Of a stretch of 64,000 nt of DNA, positions 25,756 through 38,006 are shown one piece after another. Numbering within the stretch: position 1 is the first letter of the stretch; every line of letters begins with the position of its first letter. The notes below the pieces were generated by a model that did not search any database, was not told the origin of the DNA, and saw nothing but the letters and a program-made list of their open reading frames with translations. A program made the translations under genes and the position numbers. The stretch is from Acanthosoma haemorrhoidale (lineage: Eukaryota > Arthropoda > Insecta > Hemiptera > Acanthosomatidae). The DNA lies in NCBI GenBank assembly GCA_930367205.1, contig OV884014.1, positions 108,166,138 through 108,230,137 on the forward strand, read 5' to 3'.

Positions 25756-28700
25756 TCACGACGTAGTAGAATTAAGGTGTAATAAACCCAAATTATTTTC
25801 CAGTGAACCTAAAGTTAAAGTGTCATCATTTTTTCCTCTAGCATCGCGATACCTATAAAAAAAAAAAGAAATAAAATTATTAAATATTCAGGTAAGATAA
25901 ATTCTGTAGTTAAAGGTTTATTGACTAAAGATTTATAATTTGGAAAATTTCAATTTGAATAGAAAATGAAACATAAACTGATCCTAATTAGTGTATGTTA
26001 TTAAATGGTGAATATACTTAACAGAATCAATGTTTGCCTATCATACATACACAAAACCTGCTATTATCAGTTTTATATCCTAGTAGGCTGTGATAGGGTT
26101 CAGTAAGAAAAAGTTAACTCCATCGAATGGAATTCGATCCTTGACTTGCGCAAGAGGTCAGGAAGACTCTAAGAGGAACATTAGTGCAACAGAGAAGATG
26201 TGTCCAGGGGCCTAGTTATCGGTCCGACAATACTAGGTTCCCCCTTCTTTCCATCTACCTATCAACCTTTATCTATGTAATGCAGCTAACAGTCCTAAAA
26301 TCCTAACCTTTCGTTGATCTGCTTCAAAGCCCAAACGCTTAATTGATTGGCTTCTTTCTTCTTCAATGAAGTACACTTCGGAGAAGAAGCAACATTAGTT
26401 GAACTCTGTAAAGAAATGAAAAATTATCAGATGATAATTAACAAGAGAACAAATTTAAATTGTTAATAATTAGAATATTTAATTATAATGACAAAACTTA
26501 CAAGAAAAATTCCAAAGAGAGCACGGATATTTTTAGGGTTTAGTTTATGTGACTGGCAAAAGTAAAGTCTTGCTACGTCCATATTTTCAAAACCGCCCTG
26601 GGGAAAAAATGTATGTTTTGTTACATATTAAAAAAATTAGCTATTGATAAATATTTTTGTAAAGAAAAAATTCACCTGAGTATACTTAATTTCACCTAAT
26701 CGTTGGTGAAATAGATGGTTGTGCGGATTATGCAATAGAAGCTCTTCCATACAGAAAGCAGCCTTAGCGTATTCTTGTTCGGACAAGTAAAGGTCACATA
26801 ACTCTTGCCACGCTTCTTGGTCAACCATGAAACTAAAATATATAAAATAATAGACAGTATTATAGTTAAAAGTTTTCTTGTCAACGCTAACATTTGCCAA
26901 CTCGAGAGTTAGATTGCTATATACAATACTTATAAATGTTGAATATTGAGGTGCATTTTTTTTTATAGAAAAGAACAGAAGTAAATACTTTTAATCAACT
27001 CTGCAAATGACTAGATTAAAGATTAATACATTTTTTATGTGGCGATGCTGCTTTATCACACTGATCATTCCCTGATACCTACTTCTATCCTACCTACTAC
27101 TATCCTATCCCATAATTTTCAAATTAAAAGTGATACTTTAACTAAAGTAATAGGAGCCGTCTGTAAGAAAATTGCCCTGCTTTCAATATAAAGGATAATT
27201 ATGATTGAATAAAAAATGAAAAGTTAATGACAAGAGGACCAATTTTTCAAAGATAATCGTAGGGACGCACTGAATTTGTAAATTAACAAGTGGCTCATAC
27301 ACTGATATATATCAACATCTGATAAATCAAGTGAGAGAACTCACATTTTTAAATAGTCTGTAAGGTCTTTAATAGCTTCTACTGCTTTTCCCTGAGCTTT
27401 AAGGATCGCTACCCTCCGTTTCCTGGGCGCAGCGTTTGTCTCATCCCTCTTTATAATGGAGTCCACAAGATTTAAAGCATCCTCATATCTGTAAATGGTA
27501 AAATTCATCAACCTTTAAAAAGCTAAATGAATTAGAAAATAAAATAAAAGAGAAAATTCTGTTAAATGCTCACCTCTCTAGGGCCTCCAAATGTAGAACT
27601 TGAAGAAGGCCTATTCTTACACTGCCAGGAAATTTAGCAGAGAGAACTTGCAAGCAATCATTCGCTACGTCTAGGCGGTTACAATCAAACGACGCTATAC
27701 ACACTTGCTCCAGAACCAGGTAATCTGAGATGGACAATTTTCATTATTAATAAACACAAAACATAGCTAGCCTTCCATTAGTCTCACTAATAGTTCACCT
27801 AGCTGAACCAGTCATCCAAAATGAACAAATGAAAATTGTTTAAACTTTTACCCAACATTCCAGAAAGCTCCTTTGTATTTACTATTCAATAATTGGTTTG
27901 TATAAGAAAAATAACTGAGAATGTATGTCAAATAACCACAACTAAATCAGTTTGTAAATATCAAACCATTGCACTAAGATTCGGTTTATGTTCAACATAA
28001 CCTTTTTACAAGACGAAACTGAAGACCTTACAAAACTCAAGTGCCTTTAAATATTTGCATGTTACTAATATCTATTTCATTATCAATAATAATTTTCATA
28101 TTTTAATGAATACAAAAAAAACTTAGTATACAGCTAGTTTCAGCAAATGAGTAATTGGTTCATTTTTAACAAAAGATTCAATGAACTGGTGAAACTCTAA
28201 TCTAAGTAATATACTTAATTTGTACTGAATTAAAAATGTAACATGGTACACATAACTGAAAAGTATATGAATCGCAGAGAGACACTTTGATGTCTTTAAT
28301 CTCAGTGACCAGCAATTAATTACTAACAAGATTTGATATTACAAAATACGGTTTGTAATTGTATCAGGAAAATGCTATACATTCTTAAAGCAGCACATAG
28401 TATGATCATGAAGGGCCAAATTGGCAAATATTACTCGCACAATTAAGTTCAATATTTGAGCCAATGTTTTCAGTGATAAGAGCATCAGACTACTTTCTTT
28501 GATGTTTCTGCAGTACAATATAACTAAATAAATTCTAATTTAGATAGAAAAATACACAGTTTAAAGAGATGAGTAACCAGTACACACAGGATGGCTGACT
28601 GATGCCTTGTCACTATTAATTCTCTTAGACTAATCATTATTAAAATTCACCGCTGACGGATTACATAGCAAAGCTTACAGTTATTACAAAAAAAAAAACT

Positions 28701-29066
28701 ACTTAAGCAGCTGATTCAATAATTAGGTTAATGAATGTAAATTGACATACGCTCATCTCCCAGTTTGTGAGCTTTTGGCTTTAAAATATCTTCCCACATA
28801 TCGACAAGCTCTTGACTCTTGCGTACGTTCTCTTCTCTCCATTTCCGTATGGTATCTCTCGCTTCTAATCAAAACAGAACAATATCATATTACTGTCAGT
28901 TTCCACTGATTAAATTCTCAGATAACTATTCTGTTTGACATATTTGATTTTAGAAAAAACGTTAAATCCAGAAGTTTCATCATTAACAGTTAGATGTAAC
29001 GTTTCATCAACAGCAGAATGACTGAACAAATAATGGCATGGATTAAAAATTACCTGACCAATGCAT
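25756..29066 (-). CDS. EMC2: ER membrane protein complex subunit 2 (EMC2/TTC35), eight coding exons
   Basis: EMC2 is the cytosolic TPR subunit of the ER membrane complex, which inserts tail-anchored and multipass membrane proteins. Minus-strand exons: 29068-29054 (ATG at 29066), 28864-28751, 27724-27574, 27488-27345, 26832-26676, 26597-26502, 26405-26308, 25852-25756. From the ATG they total 870 nt, 289 aa, close to the usual near-300-residue length. Family-specific segments include [49 protein letters not shown] and [10 protein letters not shown]. All junction phases agree. The predicted start MHWSEARD lies in a 15-nt microexon; a further upstream exon adding a few residues is possible. The C-terminus ([16 protein letters not shown] and on) differs from vertebrate EMC2. 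Confidence 0.95.
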
Positions 29067-29068
29067 TC
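29054..29068 (-). other. EMC2: 15-nt microexon of EMC2 carrying the probable start codon
   Basis: On the minus strand GAATGCATTGGTCAG is flanked by an acceptor (TTTCAATTTAG) and a donor (GTAATT). It contributes M-H-W-S and one base that completes Glu with the next exon (G|AA), giving MHWSEARD. This matches the Trp-x-Glu-x-Arg-Asp pattern at the start of known EMC2 proteins. If translation begins upstream, the two leading bases would complete a codon. Confidence 0.7.
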
Positions 29069-29830
29069 CTAAATTGAAATTAAAAAATATTGTGACAGGA
29101 AGGACTCCTCATTTAAAGAGGGCTGATAGACAATAACCTTGATGCAGGAACTGATCAATCTAAATAGCTAATGACATGAGACTTGCATTAATTGATAAGA
29201 GTCAGAAGGGTTACTCAATAACAAACCGACACCAAAGGGCCTGGTCAATTTCTCTCAACAGTTCACGTCCACGGCTCATACAATCAATTAAAATACACAA
29301 ATAATCCAACAAACGTTTTTCACTATATAGTATTTTTTAGCTTTTTCAATCCCAATAGAATTGTCTCTTCGAAAATATTAATATAAACGTTTTCTCTTTG
29401 ACTTCTATGGACTTAAAGATAAGATGATTCCTTCATTGAGGACAGAGCGCTCTACATTATATTTAAAAACTAATCAAAGTGCATTGAAGAACTCTCCAAA
29501 CATAAATACATAATTAAATAATAGCTCCGAATGACACACAGAGAATGATATCGGCCCTTTTCAATTAATTTTACATCCCTTCCCCGGTAGGTTTAGGGTC
29601 GTCCTACCCGTATGGCATTTTTTTCTCGAAATTTTCGTGTAAGTACCAAGTTTGATTTATTTTTCCATATCCCCTTAAAAAATGGCAAAATGATTATTTT
29701 CATCATATATTCTCACTCCAATTTTTTTTTTTTTTCTTCTAAACCCCTTGAAATTATACAATGTGAAAATATAAACAAAAGAATTGACAAATTTTGTCCT
29801 CTTTCTGCTATGCACAGATGCATTATTTAT
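29069..29830. other. EMC2 upstream region
   Basis: This should hold the EMC2 promoter and 5' UTR exon(s) on the minus strand. I see no convincing additional coding exon. A poly-T tract lies near 29722-29735. Confidence 0.35.
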
Positions 29831-30112
29831 TGCATGGTGACGCTTTCTGTTGACGAATAGTGGAACTACATAGCAGAAACCGAGCTCAATAATTGCATGG
29901 TGGCGCTTTCTGTGGACAAACAGTGGAACTTTACAGTAAACCCAAGCTTATTTATTGCATGGTGACGCTTTCTGTTGACGAATAGTGGAACTACATAGCA
30001 AAAACCGAGCTTAATAATTGCATGGTGGCGCTTTCTGTGGACAAACAGTGGAACTATACCACAAAACCAAGCTTATTTGTTGCATGGTGGCGCTGTCTGT
30101 TGAGTAGCGTAA
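29831..30112. repeat. Tandem array of 62/63-bp units in alternating A/B form
   Basis: Units begin with TGCATGGTGACGC or TGCATGGTGGCGC at 29831, 29894, 29956, 30019 and 30081 (spacings 63, 62, 63, 62). Units 1 and 3 match each other (GACGAATAGTGGAAC), as do 2 and 4 (GACAAACAGTGGAAC), giving a higher-order period of 125 bp. The fifth unit is partial and runs straight into the left arm of the hairpin that follows. Confidence 0.8.
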
Positions 30113-30380
30113 GAACTAACTAGTCATAGCAGGGCTGGTCTTACTCGTCAAAAAATTCCCTTTAGTATCAGGTCTTCAGGATCCCGCAGGAGCTATCTTC
30201 TCCAGTCTGTAACCCCCACCACTTCGGAGAGGTTAGCTCCTGCGGGATCCTGAAGACCTGATACTAAAGGAAATTTTTTGACAAGAAAGACCAGCCCTGC
30301 TATGACTAGTTAGTTCTTACGCTACTCAACAGACAGCGCCACCATGCAATAAATAAGCTTGGTTTTGCGGTATAGTTCCA
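30049..30380. repeat. Large near-perfect inverted repeat (147-bp arms, 38-nt loop), foldback/MITE-like
   Basis: Left arm 30049-30195 and right arm 30234-30380 are reverse complements with only a handful of mismatches. They read inward from TGGAACTATACC through GCTGTCTGTTGAGTAGCGTA to CAGGATCCCGCAGGAGCTA. The loop is 30196-30233. The outer part of each arm is a unit of the adjoining tandem array. There is no open frame of note. A transcript through it would form a long double-stranded hairpin. It is probably a foldback transposon or satellite-derived inversion. Confidence 0.8.
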
Positions 30381-32277
30381 ACTAGTGGCCAATAGGTAGC
30401 GCTGCATCTTTTGTCTCTCTCATTCTCTCTCTGGCTGTACTTCAGCTGGTTCTCTTTTCTCTCAACAGATGGCTCTGTAATGAACTAGATTTGATATTTT
30501 TAGAAGTTAGTTCCGAATGTAAACAATAGATCGTGCTGTTCGTCAATTGTTTACACTAAATAATCTCTCTAATCCTTTAACATTACTTAATACCGCAATA
30601 TTTTAAATCAGGAGAGTGAAATGTATCTCTCAATCAGCAAATTACTTATTTATCTCATTTTGTTTTTATATTATATGTGGTTTATACAATAGGTTCCTAA
30701 TGTCAGATGAATTATGCACTTTGTGTTAATTAATCTTTCATGTGATTTACAAAATAATACTTCGAGGTTGTTCTTACTTGTAATTATTGTGAAACTGTTA
30801 GCTGCTGTATATGATATTTCATTGTCTTAGCCCGCATTTTTAAGTCATGGATCATTCTCCTAAGTTCAAACCTTATCACAGTTAGCTCATTAAATTAGAA
30901 AGGTTTGCAACTGTTTCTGCTTAAAATGAGACTATATGTATATGTGAGAAACTCTAGTTAATATTGTTTAACCCATTTAGCTTCTTAATGAAATTTCTGA
31001 ACAATTAAATATGAATTGAAATAAGATTTTATTAAGTTATCATAATAAATAACTAAACTTAGATAAGTATTGTGATAATATATTATATCATCTATAAAAG
31101 TCTTCAGTTTTGTAGCTAAGAATAAGTCAGTTTCATGAAAATAAACCATTAAAGTGTCCATGTTATGTTAGTAAATAAAGGTTGACCCATTGTATTATAT
31201 TTTCATTGTTTAACTGTGATTTTACTTTTCATCCTATTTATCCAAGCAATTTACTTTTTATTTATTATTATGCTTATGTGTTTACTTCCACATTTGATGA
31301 TCATGGCATTAAAATATGATCATGCACTGATTATTTATTCTATAATATTTCTTGATTGAAAGCTTTTTTTAAAAAAAAGTTTAGTGGCTCGACTTCTGTC
31401 ATATTGATTTTATCTCACACTTTCATTATTAAACTTTTTCTGTAATCAATTAGCAAAACATGACGAGAGTTTATTTATAATTCATTGTCTTTGAGACTAA
31501 TGAAGTTCTTCATTATATCACATTTATAGCTTATTGCTATTGTTCTTTTTTTTTTTTTTTTTTTTTTTCTAAACCCCTATTTAGTGTTCAAATCCATATA
31601 GCCGATCAACCAAGACCAAAATCCTTTCTGAGAACAAACTCGGAAAAGAGTTGTATACATATATTGGTAACTTGATATGTTAATTTTTCTTTTAATCTTA
31701 ATGCCTTATGGTGTGCATTACAAGTAATCAAGCTCAGGATGTTTTAATTTGTCTTGAATTGGCACCCCCCTGGTTCTTTTCATTGGCACAAATGAAGTAA
31801 TCTACAGGAAATGAGTAATCTAGTGTAATCAGGATATTTCTAATAACGGCAGCATGAGGTGATTGCCTATCAGGTAAGTGAGCGAGGCAATGTAGAGATG
31901 ATCACAATAGAAGTTCCTATTGTATTGAAAAGGGTATCAAGTCAAATTTCTCAAGATCTTTATTAACAATATTTAAATCTTGTTTTTATAAACTATAATT
32001 ATATTAAGTGAATTTAGTCGTTAAAATTTTGTTTGCAACATTAACTATATTTTGGATAATAGTTCAAATGTATGTCCCAATGGTGATAATAAAAGAAGCA
32101 GCTCCATGGTAAATAATGTGTCTTAACTGATTAATTACTTTGCAATGAAAAAAATAATCTATTACCTAGCAATAAATATTTGAATGTTTCAAACTACTTG
32201 AGGTATTTATCAAGTCAAAGATTTCAAAATCTTTCTGATTAATAATAGGGGGATTGGAATGTAATGTCATTTTTTTT
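30381..32277. other. AT-rich intergenic DNA
   Basis: No gene supported. It contains a poly-T tract of about 20 nt at 31548-31568 and a short tract of repeat-like sequence just right of the hairpin (30385-30470). Confidence 0.45.
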
Positions 32278-32280
32278 TTA

Positions 32281-33110
32281 CATTAAAGTCAAAAAATAAA
32301 TTTTGAACAAGTTTTTGTTTTTGATCGATGATGTAATCACCCTCGTAATCAGCAACCTTTTGACATCTAGTGTGCAAATTTTCAATGCCAAATCAATAAA
32401 TATCAATTGGTTTTTGTGCAAAATATCCAGAGATGGCATTTTGGACATCATCCGAATCTTCAAGTTTTTAGCAATCGGTATTAATGGAAATCCGATGGCG
32501 CAATATCGCACGAGTATGGTGGGTGAGGCTGAAGATGGAAAATGGGTCCTCTACGATAATCCAAAAATCTCTCTCCGCTGAAGTACAGCTAAGCCAGGTT
32601 TACACTCCAAAAAGGTGCTTTTGTGTGTTTGGTGGAGTATTCGCGAGGTCGTTCATCGCTGACACCTGGAAGAACTGTGAATGCAGATCTTTACAGTAAA
32701 CAATTGGATCAAGTGAATCAATCTTTAATTGAAAATTGCCCAGCGATTGACAATAAAAAAGGCGTTATTCTGCAACACTATAATGCAAGACCCTGCTGCG
32801 CCTATTTTTTCCACAAGAACCCTGGAAAAAATTAATCAATTGGGGTGGGAGGTATTGCCTCAACCACCATACTCGTCCGATATCAGATTCCCATTTATTC
32901 CGATTGCTACATTTTCTAAGTATCAAAAAATTTCAAAATTGGGATGACGTCCAAAATGCCATCTCCAGATATTTTGCTCAAACACCAATTGATTTCGATC
33001 GATCAGGCATTCAAAATTTGCATACTAGATGGCAAAAGGTTGCTGATAACAAGGGTGATTACATCATTGATCAAAAACCAAAACTTTTTAAAAATTTATC
33101 TGTTTGAATT
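32281..33110 (+). mobile_element. Broken mariner (Tc1/mariner) copy with its 3' end also present inverted at the 5' side
   Basis: The plus strand from about 32484 reads a decayed mariner transposase C-terminal two thirds: KWVLYDNPK, VNADLYSKQLDQVNQSLIE, KGVILQHYNARP, LGWEVLPQPPYSSD, then WDDVQNAISRYFAQTP. The reading shifts between frames several times and carries a stop after NPKISLR, so no active enzyme is encoded. The N-terminal DNA-binding part is absent. In its place, 32281-32480 is a reverse-complement copy of the element's own 3' end (about 32930-33110). Family identity comes from the D,D34D-type mariner motifs; the subfamily is not decided. Confidence 0.85.
32281..33110. repeat. Inverted arms inside the mariner copy
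   Basis: The arm 32281-32480 mirrors about 32930-33110. For example GATGTAATCACCCTCGTAAT at about 32330-32349 is the near reverse complement of AAGGGTGATTACATCATTGA near 33050-33069. The arms differ by many substitutions, so the inversion is old or joined two diverged copies. Confidence 0.75.
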
Positions 33111-34210
33111 TATTGTATTATGTTTGGGTGTTTAGTTGACTATAATTACAAAAAAAATCATTTAAAACATGTCTGTCTGGCCAGTTTTCAAAGCCACCCT
33201 TGAAAGTGGTTATGAACGAACCTGTTTCTTCATAGTGGAACGGTATCACTTCTCTTGACGCAACAAGCAGCTGCACCTTGCATCGACTGAAGTCACCTTC
33301 TTCTTACTCCTCTTCATAAGGTCGAATATCGAAAATCAATGTTTTCTATGCTTTTATTTACAAAGCTATAATAAGCTTGATTCAAGCTTCATCAGGTTCA
33401 TTCATTTAGTACCTTACTATACCTTAGTTAAAACCCTAACTATTAATAAGAACTTTAAAACAGTTCTTATGTCCTCTATTAGCTCCTGCAGGGTGCAAGT
33501 TTTTTTAATCAGTCATGTGCAAAGTAATCGTTGAGAAAAGTTACTAAGACAATTCTAGATTTGACAGGGGGTAAGTTTCTCAAAATTAAGGTTTAGTTCA
33601 AAAGCAAAACCCCTTAAGTTTCTTCTATGTGTCTATATGTTAATCAGCCTTTTCAAATTCATGAAATAATTAAGGCTTATTAATTAATTATTAGGCAATA
33701 AATATTTTTATATCATAAGTCAAGTATCACTCGGCCACATGCTGGAGTGTGAGGGAAAATGGACTGGGATTCATAGATAAGGACTGGTATAATAAAAATG
33801 ATTTAATAAACTTAAAGATTTTTCAAGGTTTACCATTAATAAAAAATATAGTTTGATGGTGAGGGCTAAAATGCCTCGTTTAGGTTTATTATTTTTACCA
33901 ATAGATGCCGTTCTGGCGACTTGGCTACTATACCGATAGATAGCACTGCTATAGGAACCGTTCCAGAAGTCAACATTTTTTTTCCGTTCCGTTCCGAGCC
34001 TGGAGCCGGTGCTTCGGAACGTGGCAGGTCTAATCGTAACCTTACGATTAAATAGACATTAGTTCTTTTAACATGGAAGTTTTGTCAATGGATCTGAATG
34101 TTTATGTTTCTGTTTAAATGCTCAACACTATAGCTTTGACTTTAGTCGGTGATATCATTCACTACAGTGTTGTATTTTGGTAGTTTCATAGCCAGATCCA
34201 ATTTTAAAAA
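33111..34210. other. Intergenic stretch upstream of TRAPPC1
   Basis: No coding region. It should contain the TRAPPC1 promoter and 5' UTR. A GC-rich patch near 33900-34030 contains repeat-like sequence (CAATAGATGCCGTTCTGGCG). Confidence 0.4.
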
Positions 34211-35567
34211 ATGACAATTCATAATCTTTATATATTTGATAGAAATGGTGTTCTGTTGCACTATGCAGAGTGGAACAGGATTAAACATTCTGGCATATCA
34301 ATGGAAGAGGTTTGTTTTTTTCTCTGTACTCATATTGAACCATTCATGGTTGATAGTGTCAACCGTTCAGTGTATGTAATGTTCCCTTCATCACCAGAAA
34401 AAACTGTTGTGAATTGAACTGAACCGCTCCGTTATAACTTTTATTGTGTACATAGTTGAGGTTTTGGATTTTACTAAGAAGAAGTGGGTGGGAACAAATA
34501 ATGATTGTAACTGTTTAATAAAAGTATCTATATTGTCATATGTAATTCTTAAAGAATGGTTCAGGAAAACATGAAGGTTTTTGTAATTCGGATCGCTCAA
34601 TGGGCTCTAAAACGGCATGCTTATCATATTATTAGTCGAATACGCTGATTATGTACTAAAAGTTTTTTTTACTTATACATTTCAGGAAGCAAAACTAATG
34701 TACGGAATGCTGTTCTCGATCAAATCCTTTGTTTCAAAAATATCTCCACGGGATGTTAAGAAAGGATTTTTGTTTTATAAGACGAGTAGATACGCTTTGC
34801 ATTATTTCGAAACGCCTACAGGAGTTAAATTTGTTTTAAATACAGATGTTAACGCTCACGATGTGAGAGACATACTTCAGCGCTTGTATAGCCAGGTAGG
34901 ATTTTTTATTTTAAGAATGTTTTTAGATGTCACGACCGATGAAATAAACACATTCTATTAGGAATTTGTTTATTTCTGTCTCGTGTAGAATTACTGTTTA
35001 GGAGTCTTTCTCTCATCTATTTCAGTTGAGTATTCATGTACTTTTAATTGGCAAACTTGAGAGTGAGGCTCTACTTTGAACAGGTATATGGTTCCGATAT
35101 GATCAATCTGAAAGGTTTATTCAACAAGATCCCAGCCTAGGATGTATTTCGTAGAACTACATTACTGGGATCTGAGAAAAAGATCCCAAAGACTGTATCT
35201 ATTAATGACTGATCCACATTCTCGATATTTAGTTCACAATTTATAAGAGACTTACACTAAAAGAATGCCAGAGAAATTAACTGAGTTATTTTATGTTTAA
35301 GGATAAAATGCAGTATTTTTGTACAAAATTACCGAGTACTTTTTTTCACTGTTTTAATAAGGTTTAAGAAAATCAAAAATACTTTAAGTAACTATTAGTG
35401 TTAATTCATTTTTATTTAAAATTGTATTTTTGTTTCAGGTTTATGTTCAGTACGTTGTTAAAAATCCAGTTTGTAAATTGGGAGAACCCATCAAAAGTGA
35501 TCTTTTCAAAACTAATTTAGATGAATTTATAAAACAGCAGCCATGTTTTGCTCCAAAAGCACTCTAA
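34211..35567 (+). CDS. TRAPPC1: TRAPP complex subunit 1 (TRAPPC1/Bet5), three exons
   Basis: TRAPPC1 is a longin-fold core subunit of the TRAPP tethering/GEF complexes that act with Rab1 in ER-Golgi transport. Exons 34211-34309, 34686-34895 and 35439-35567 are all phase 0 and give 145 aa, the same length as the human protein. The start MTIHNLYIFDRNGVLLHYAE is the family N-terminus. Exon 2 has AKLMYGMLFSIKSFVSKISP and TSRYALHYFETPTGVKFVLN. Exon 3 begins VYVQYVVKNPVCKLGEPIKS and ends at TAA 35565-35567. Sequences read past the donors of exons 1 and 2 hit stops and are intronic. The gene looks intact. Confidence 0.97.
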
Positions 35568-37711
35568 GTATTTTTTGGATAGTTTCAATCTGCTATCCAG
35601 GTTTCCTTCGCAGGGATCAGTTCGTTTTATCATTTTTTTAAGGTTATGATATTTGTAATGGACTTACTATTTCAATTTTGTATAAAGCTAATATTTTCTG
35701 ATACTGCTGATGGAGTAAATCACTTAAGAGTGCAGCTTATGTCTTGGTAAATATTGCCTAAATTATGGTTCGGAGGTTAATGACGATGAATAATTATGAT
35801 ATGAGCGAGGATTGTGGCTGCTTGTATATAACGAATATGCTAGACTTTTGTTATTCACAATAATGAAACCAATACTCTACTGTGACGTCTCTATCCATTG
35901 GTTTTCATTAATACATCACGTATATCTATTGTGGCCTCGCCCTAAACGAGGGAAACTGAGCTAAATGGCTCTAGTCTTGCGTAAGTTTTTATTTACAAAA
36001 AAATACTTACTCTGGATGCATAATATAATATTGTTTAAATGTATTATGGATAATAGTTATTCACATGGACTTTTGTCATTCCTGTTTCTATTATTTAATA
36101 TATTTATGTATGAATTAAAAATTACATAAGTTGTACTTTATACCTTTCTAAAAGCTAAATTTGCGATAAATTAAAATTATTTTATGTATAAGCTGTATAT
36201 TTTTGTTTAGAACAAATATATTTGTTTTTTAATTTCTTTTTTGATATCACTGTGTTCTTCCCAATAAATGCCACAAAATCCTGTTAGTAATACAGTTACC
36301 TTTTGGTACGTTTCATTCATGGATAACGGATTAAAAAATAAATATTTTCATCTAAGTTAACATAGACCCAGATATTGATAGGGTAAATATTGGAGTAGAG
36401 CCTAAAATCAAAAGAGTATAAGTGTGGTCATGGATGACCGACCACTCTTGCGCTGCCCAGGGTAACATGGGACCTGCCAGTCAACATGAGGAAGAGTGAT
36501 GCCTAATCCATACTCTATTTTGTTGCATTATTACTAGTCATCTAATCTTAAATTCTTACCCAACAAGTTGGCATTTACGTGCAGGTCGAAGACATTAACT
36601 TCTTACGTCTTTTATGTTGTTAAATAGAAGTACTTAAGTTACCGAATTGAGGCAATTATTTCTGTGCTTCCTACCTAACATACCTGATATTTTCATGTTA
36701 GATAGCTGGAGGGGGGGGGGGGCATGAAGTGAATACACCTTTCGCAGTGTTCTATTTGTCGGTAGAAATGTTCAAAGACTTTTTTTAAATATTTTCTTTG
36801 GACAAATAGGTTAGGTACATACATCTTGTATTTCAGGACAATATTATGTTGTCTTTTTATTGGGTTAGAGATACCAATGTACTCAAGAGTACAAGACTTC
36901 AGGTAACAAACAATACAAGTAGCAATATCATAAATACCAGTCGTTAAATGTTTATAACGGCATAACAAACAATACCAGATGATAAATGTGTTTCATTAAC
37001 ATTAATTTTTTATTAGCTGATTCCCAACAAATTCATCCACTAATCTATTAATTGACAGGTTAATATACATTTGTAGTCAAACTTTTGATACAACAAATCA
37101 CTAGTGATTTGGGATCAAGTCTCGGCCATAAATCAAATTTTTGTATCAATATCACTAACACAAGTAACGCCAATGTTTCTAGCGATATCTTATTACACAA
37201 AATATTTTTTTTTTTTTTTTTACATTTTTTCAGACTAAAATTTGTTTAGTTTTTTATTCACTGAACTAAACATATATTTTTATTTTAGAAGGAGGAATGA
37301 ATAAATTAACTACCGAGTATTGTAAATCACATATTTATTACCAAAACCAAATTATTAACACATATATACAGATAAAATTTTGTCTATGAACGTAACATTC
37401 TTTAAGACTCATTGAATTTAATATTCTTTGAACAAATGTGCAAAAAATATTCAACATCTAAGACAAAATTTCAAGATCAAATATGTACAAAGTCGTCGTA
37501 AAGGCACGAACAAAAACAGCATCTAGTCGTTAAATAGAATAAATACTAACAACAAAAATTTATAGTTTGACAAAACTTACTTTGTACTCGATCTGCTGCT
37601 CAATATTCTACATTTCATACATTTTATATATATTATACAACGCTACATTCAGAATGCAGATATCACACGTCAACTCTCAACACTTTATGTTTTTATACAT
37701 ATCATCTCTAC

Positions 37712-37751
<40 letters not shown>

Positions 37752-38006
37752 ATAAGAGAAAAAAATACTTAAAGAGGAAAAAGTACAATTTATCAAATTA
37801 AAATAAATTATTGAATTGAGAGTAGAGCCCTCCTCCATTTTAACAAGGAGATAAAATCCATTCCTTAAAAGTGGGTCAGCTGACGCCACAGGCTGGCTAC
37901 GCTAGTACCGGGAAATAACTAGCGAGGTGACACATTATGTACATGACCACTATCAATAGAATGTTATCGGGATAGGTGGGACCCAGTGGTCAGGTGGGGC
38001 GCGTCC
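35568..38006. other. Convergent 3' region between TRAPPC1 and Doa
   Basis: 3' UTRs of two convergent genes with no further gene. Plus-strand AATAAA near 36263 is a candidate signal for TRAPPC1. A minus-strand AATAAA (plus TTTATT) near 37334 is one for Doa. It includes a G run at 36711-36722 and a poly-T tract near 37206-37221. Confidence 0.45.
37711..37743. repeat. (TA)n microsatellite
   Basis: About sixteen TA dinucleotides in a row, in the probable 3' UTR or just downstream of Doa. Confidence 0.9.

Noticed and set aside
36423..36444. Short palindrome GTGGTCATGGATGACCGACC
   Set aside because: A small dyad with no associated gene signal; expected by chance in a window this size.
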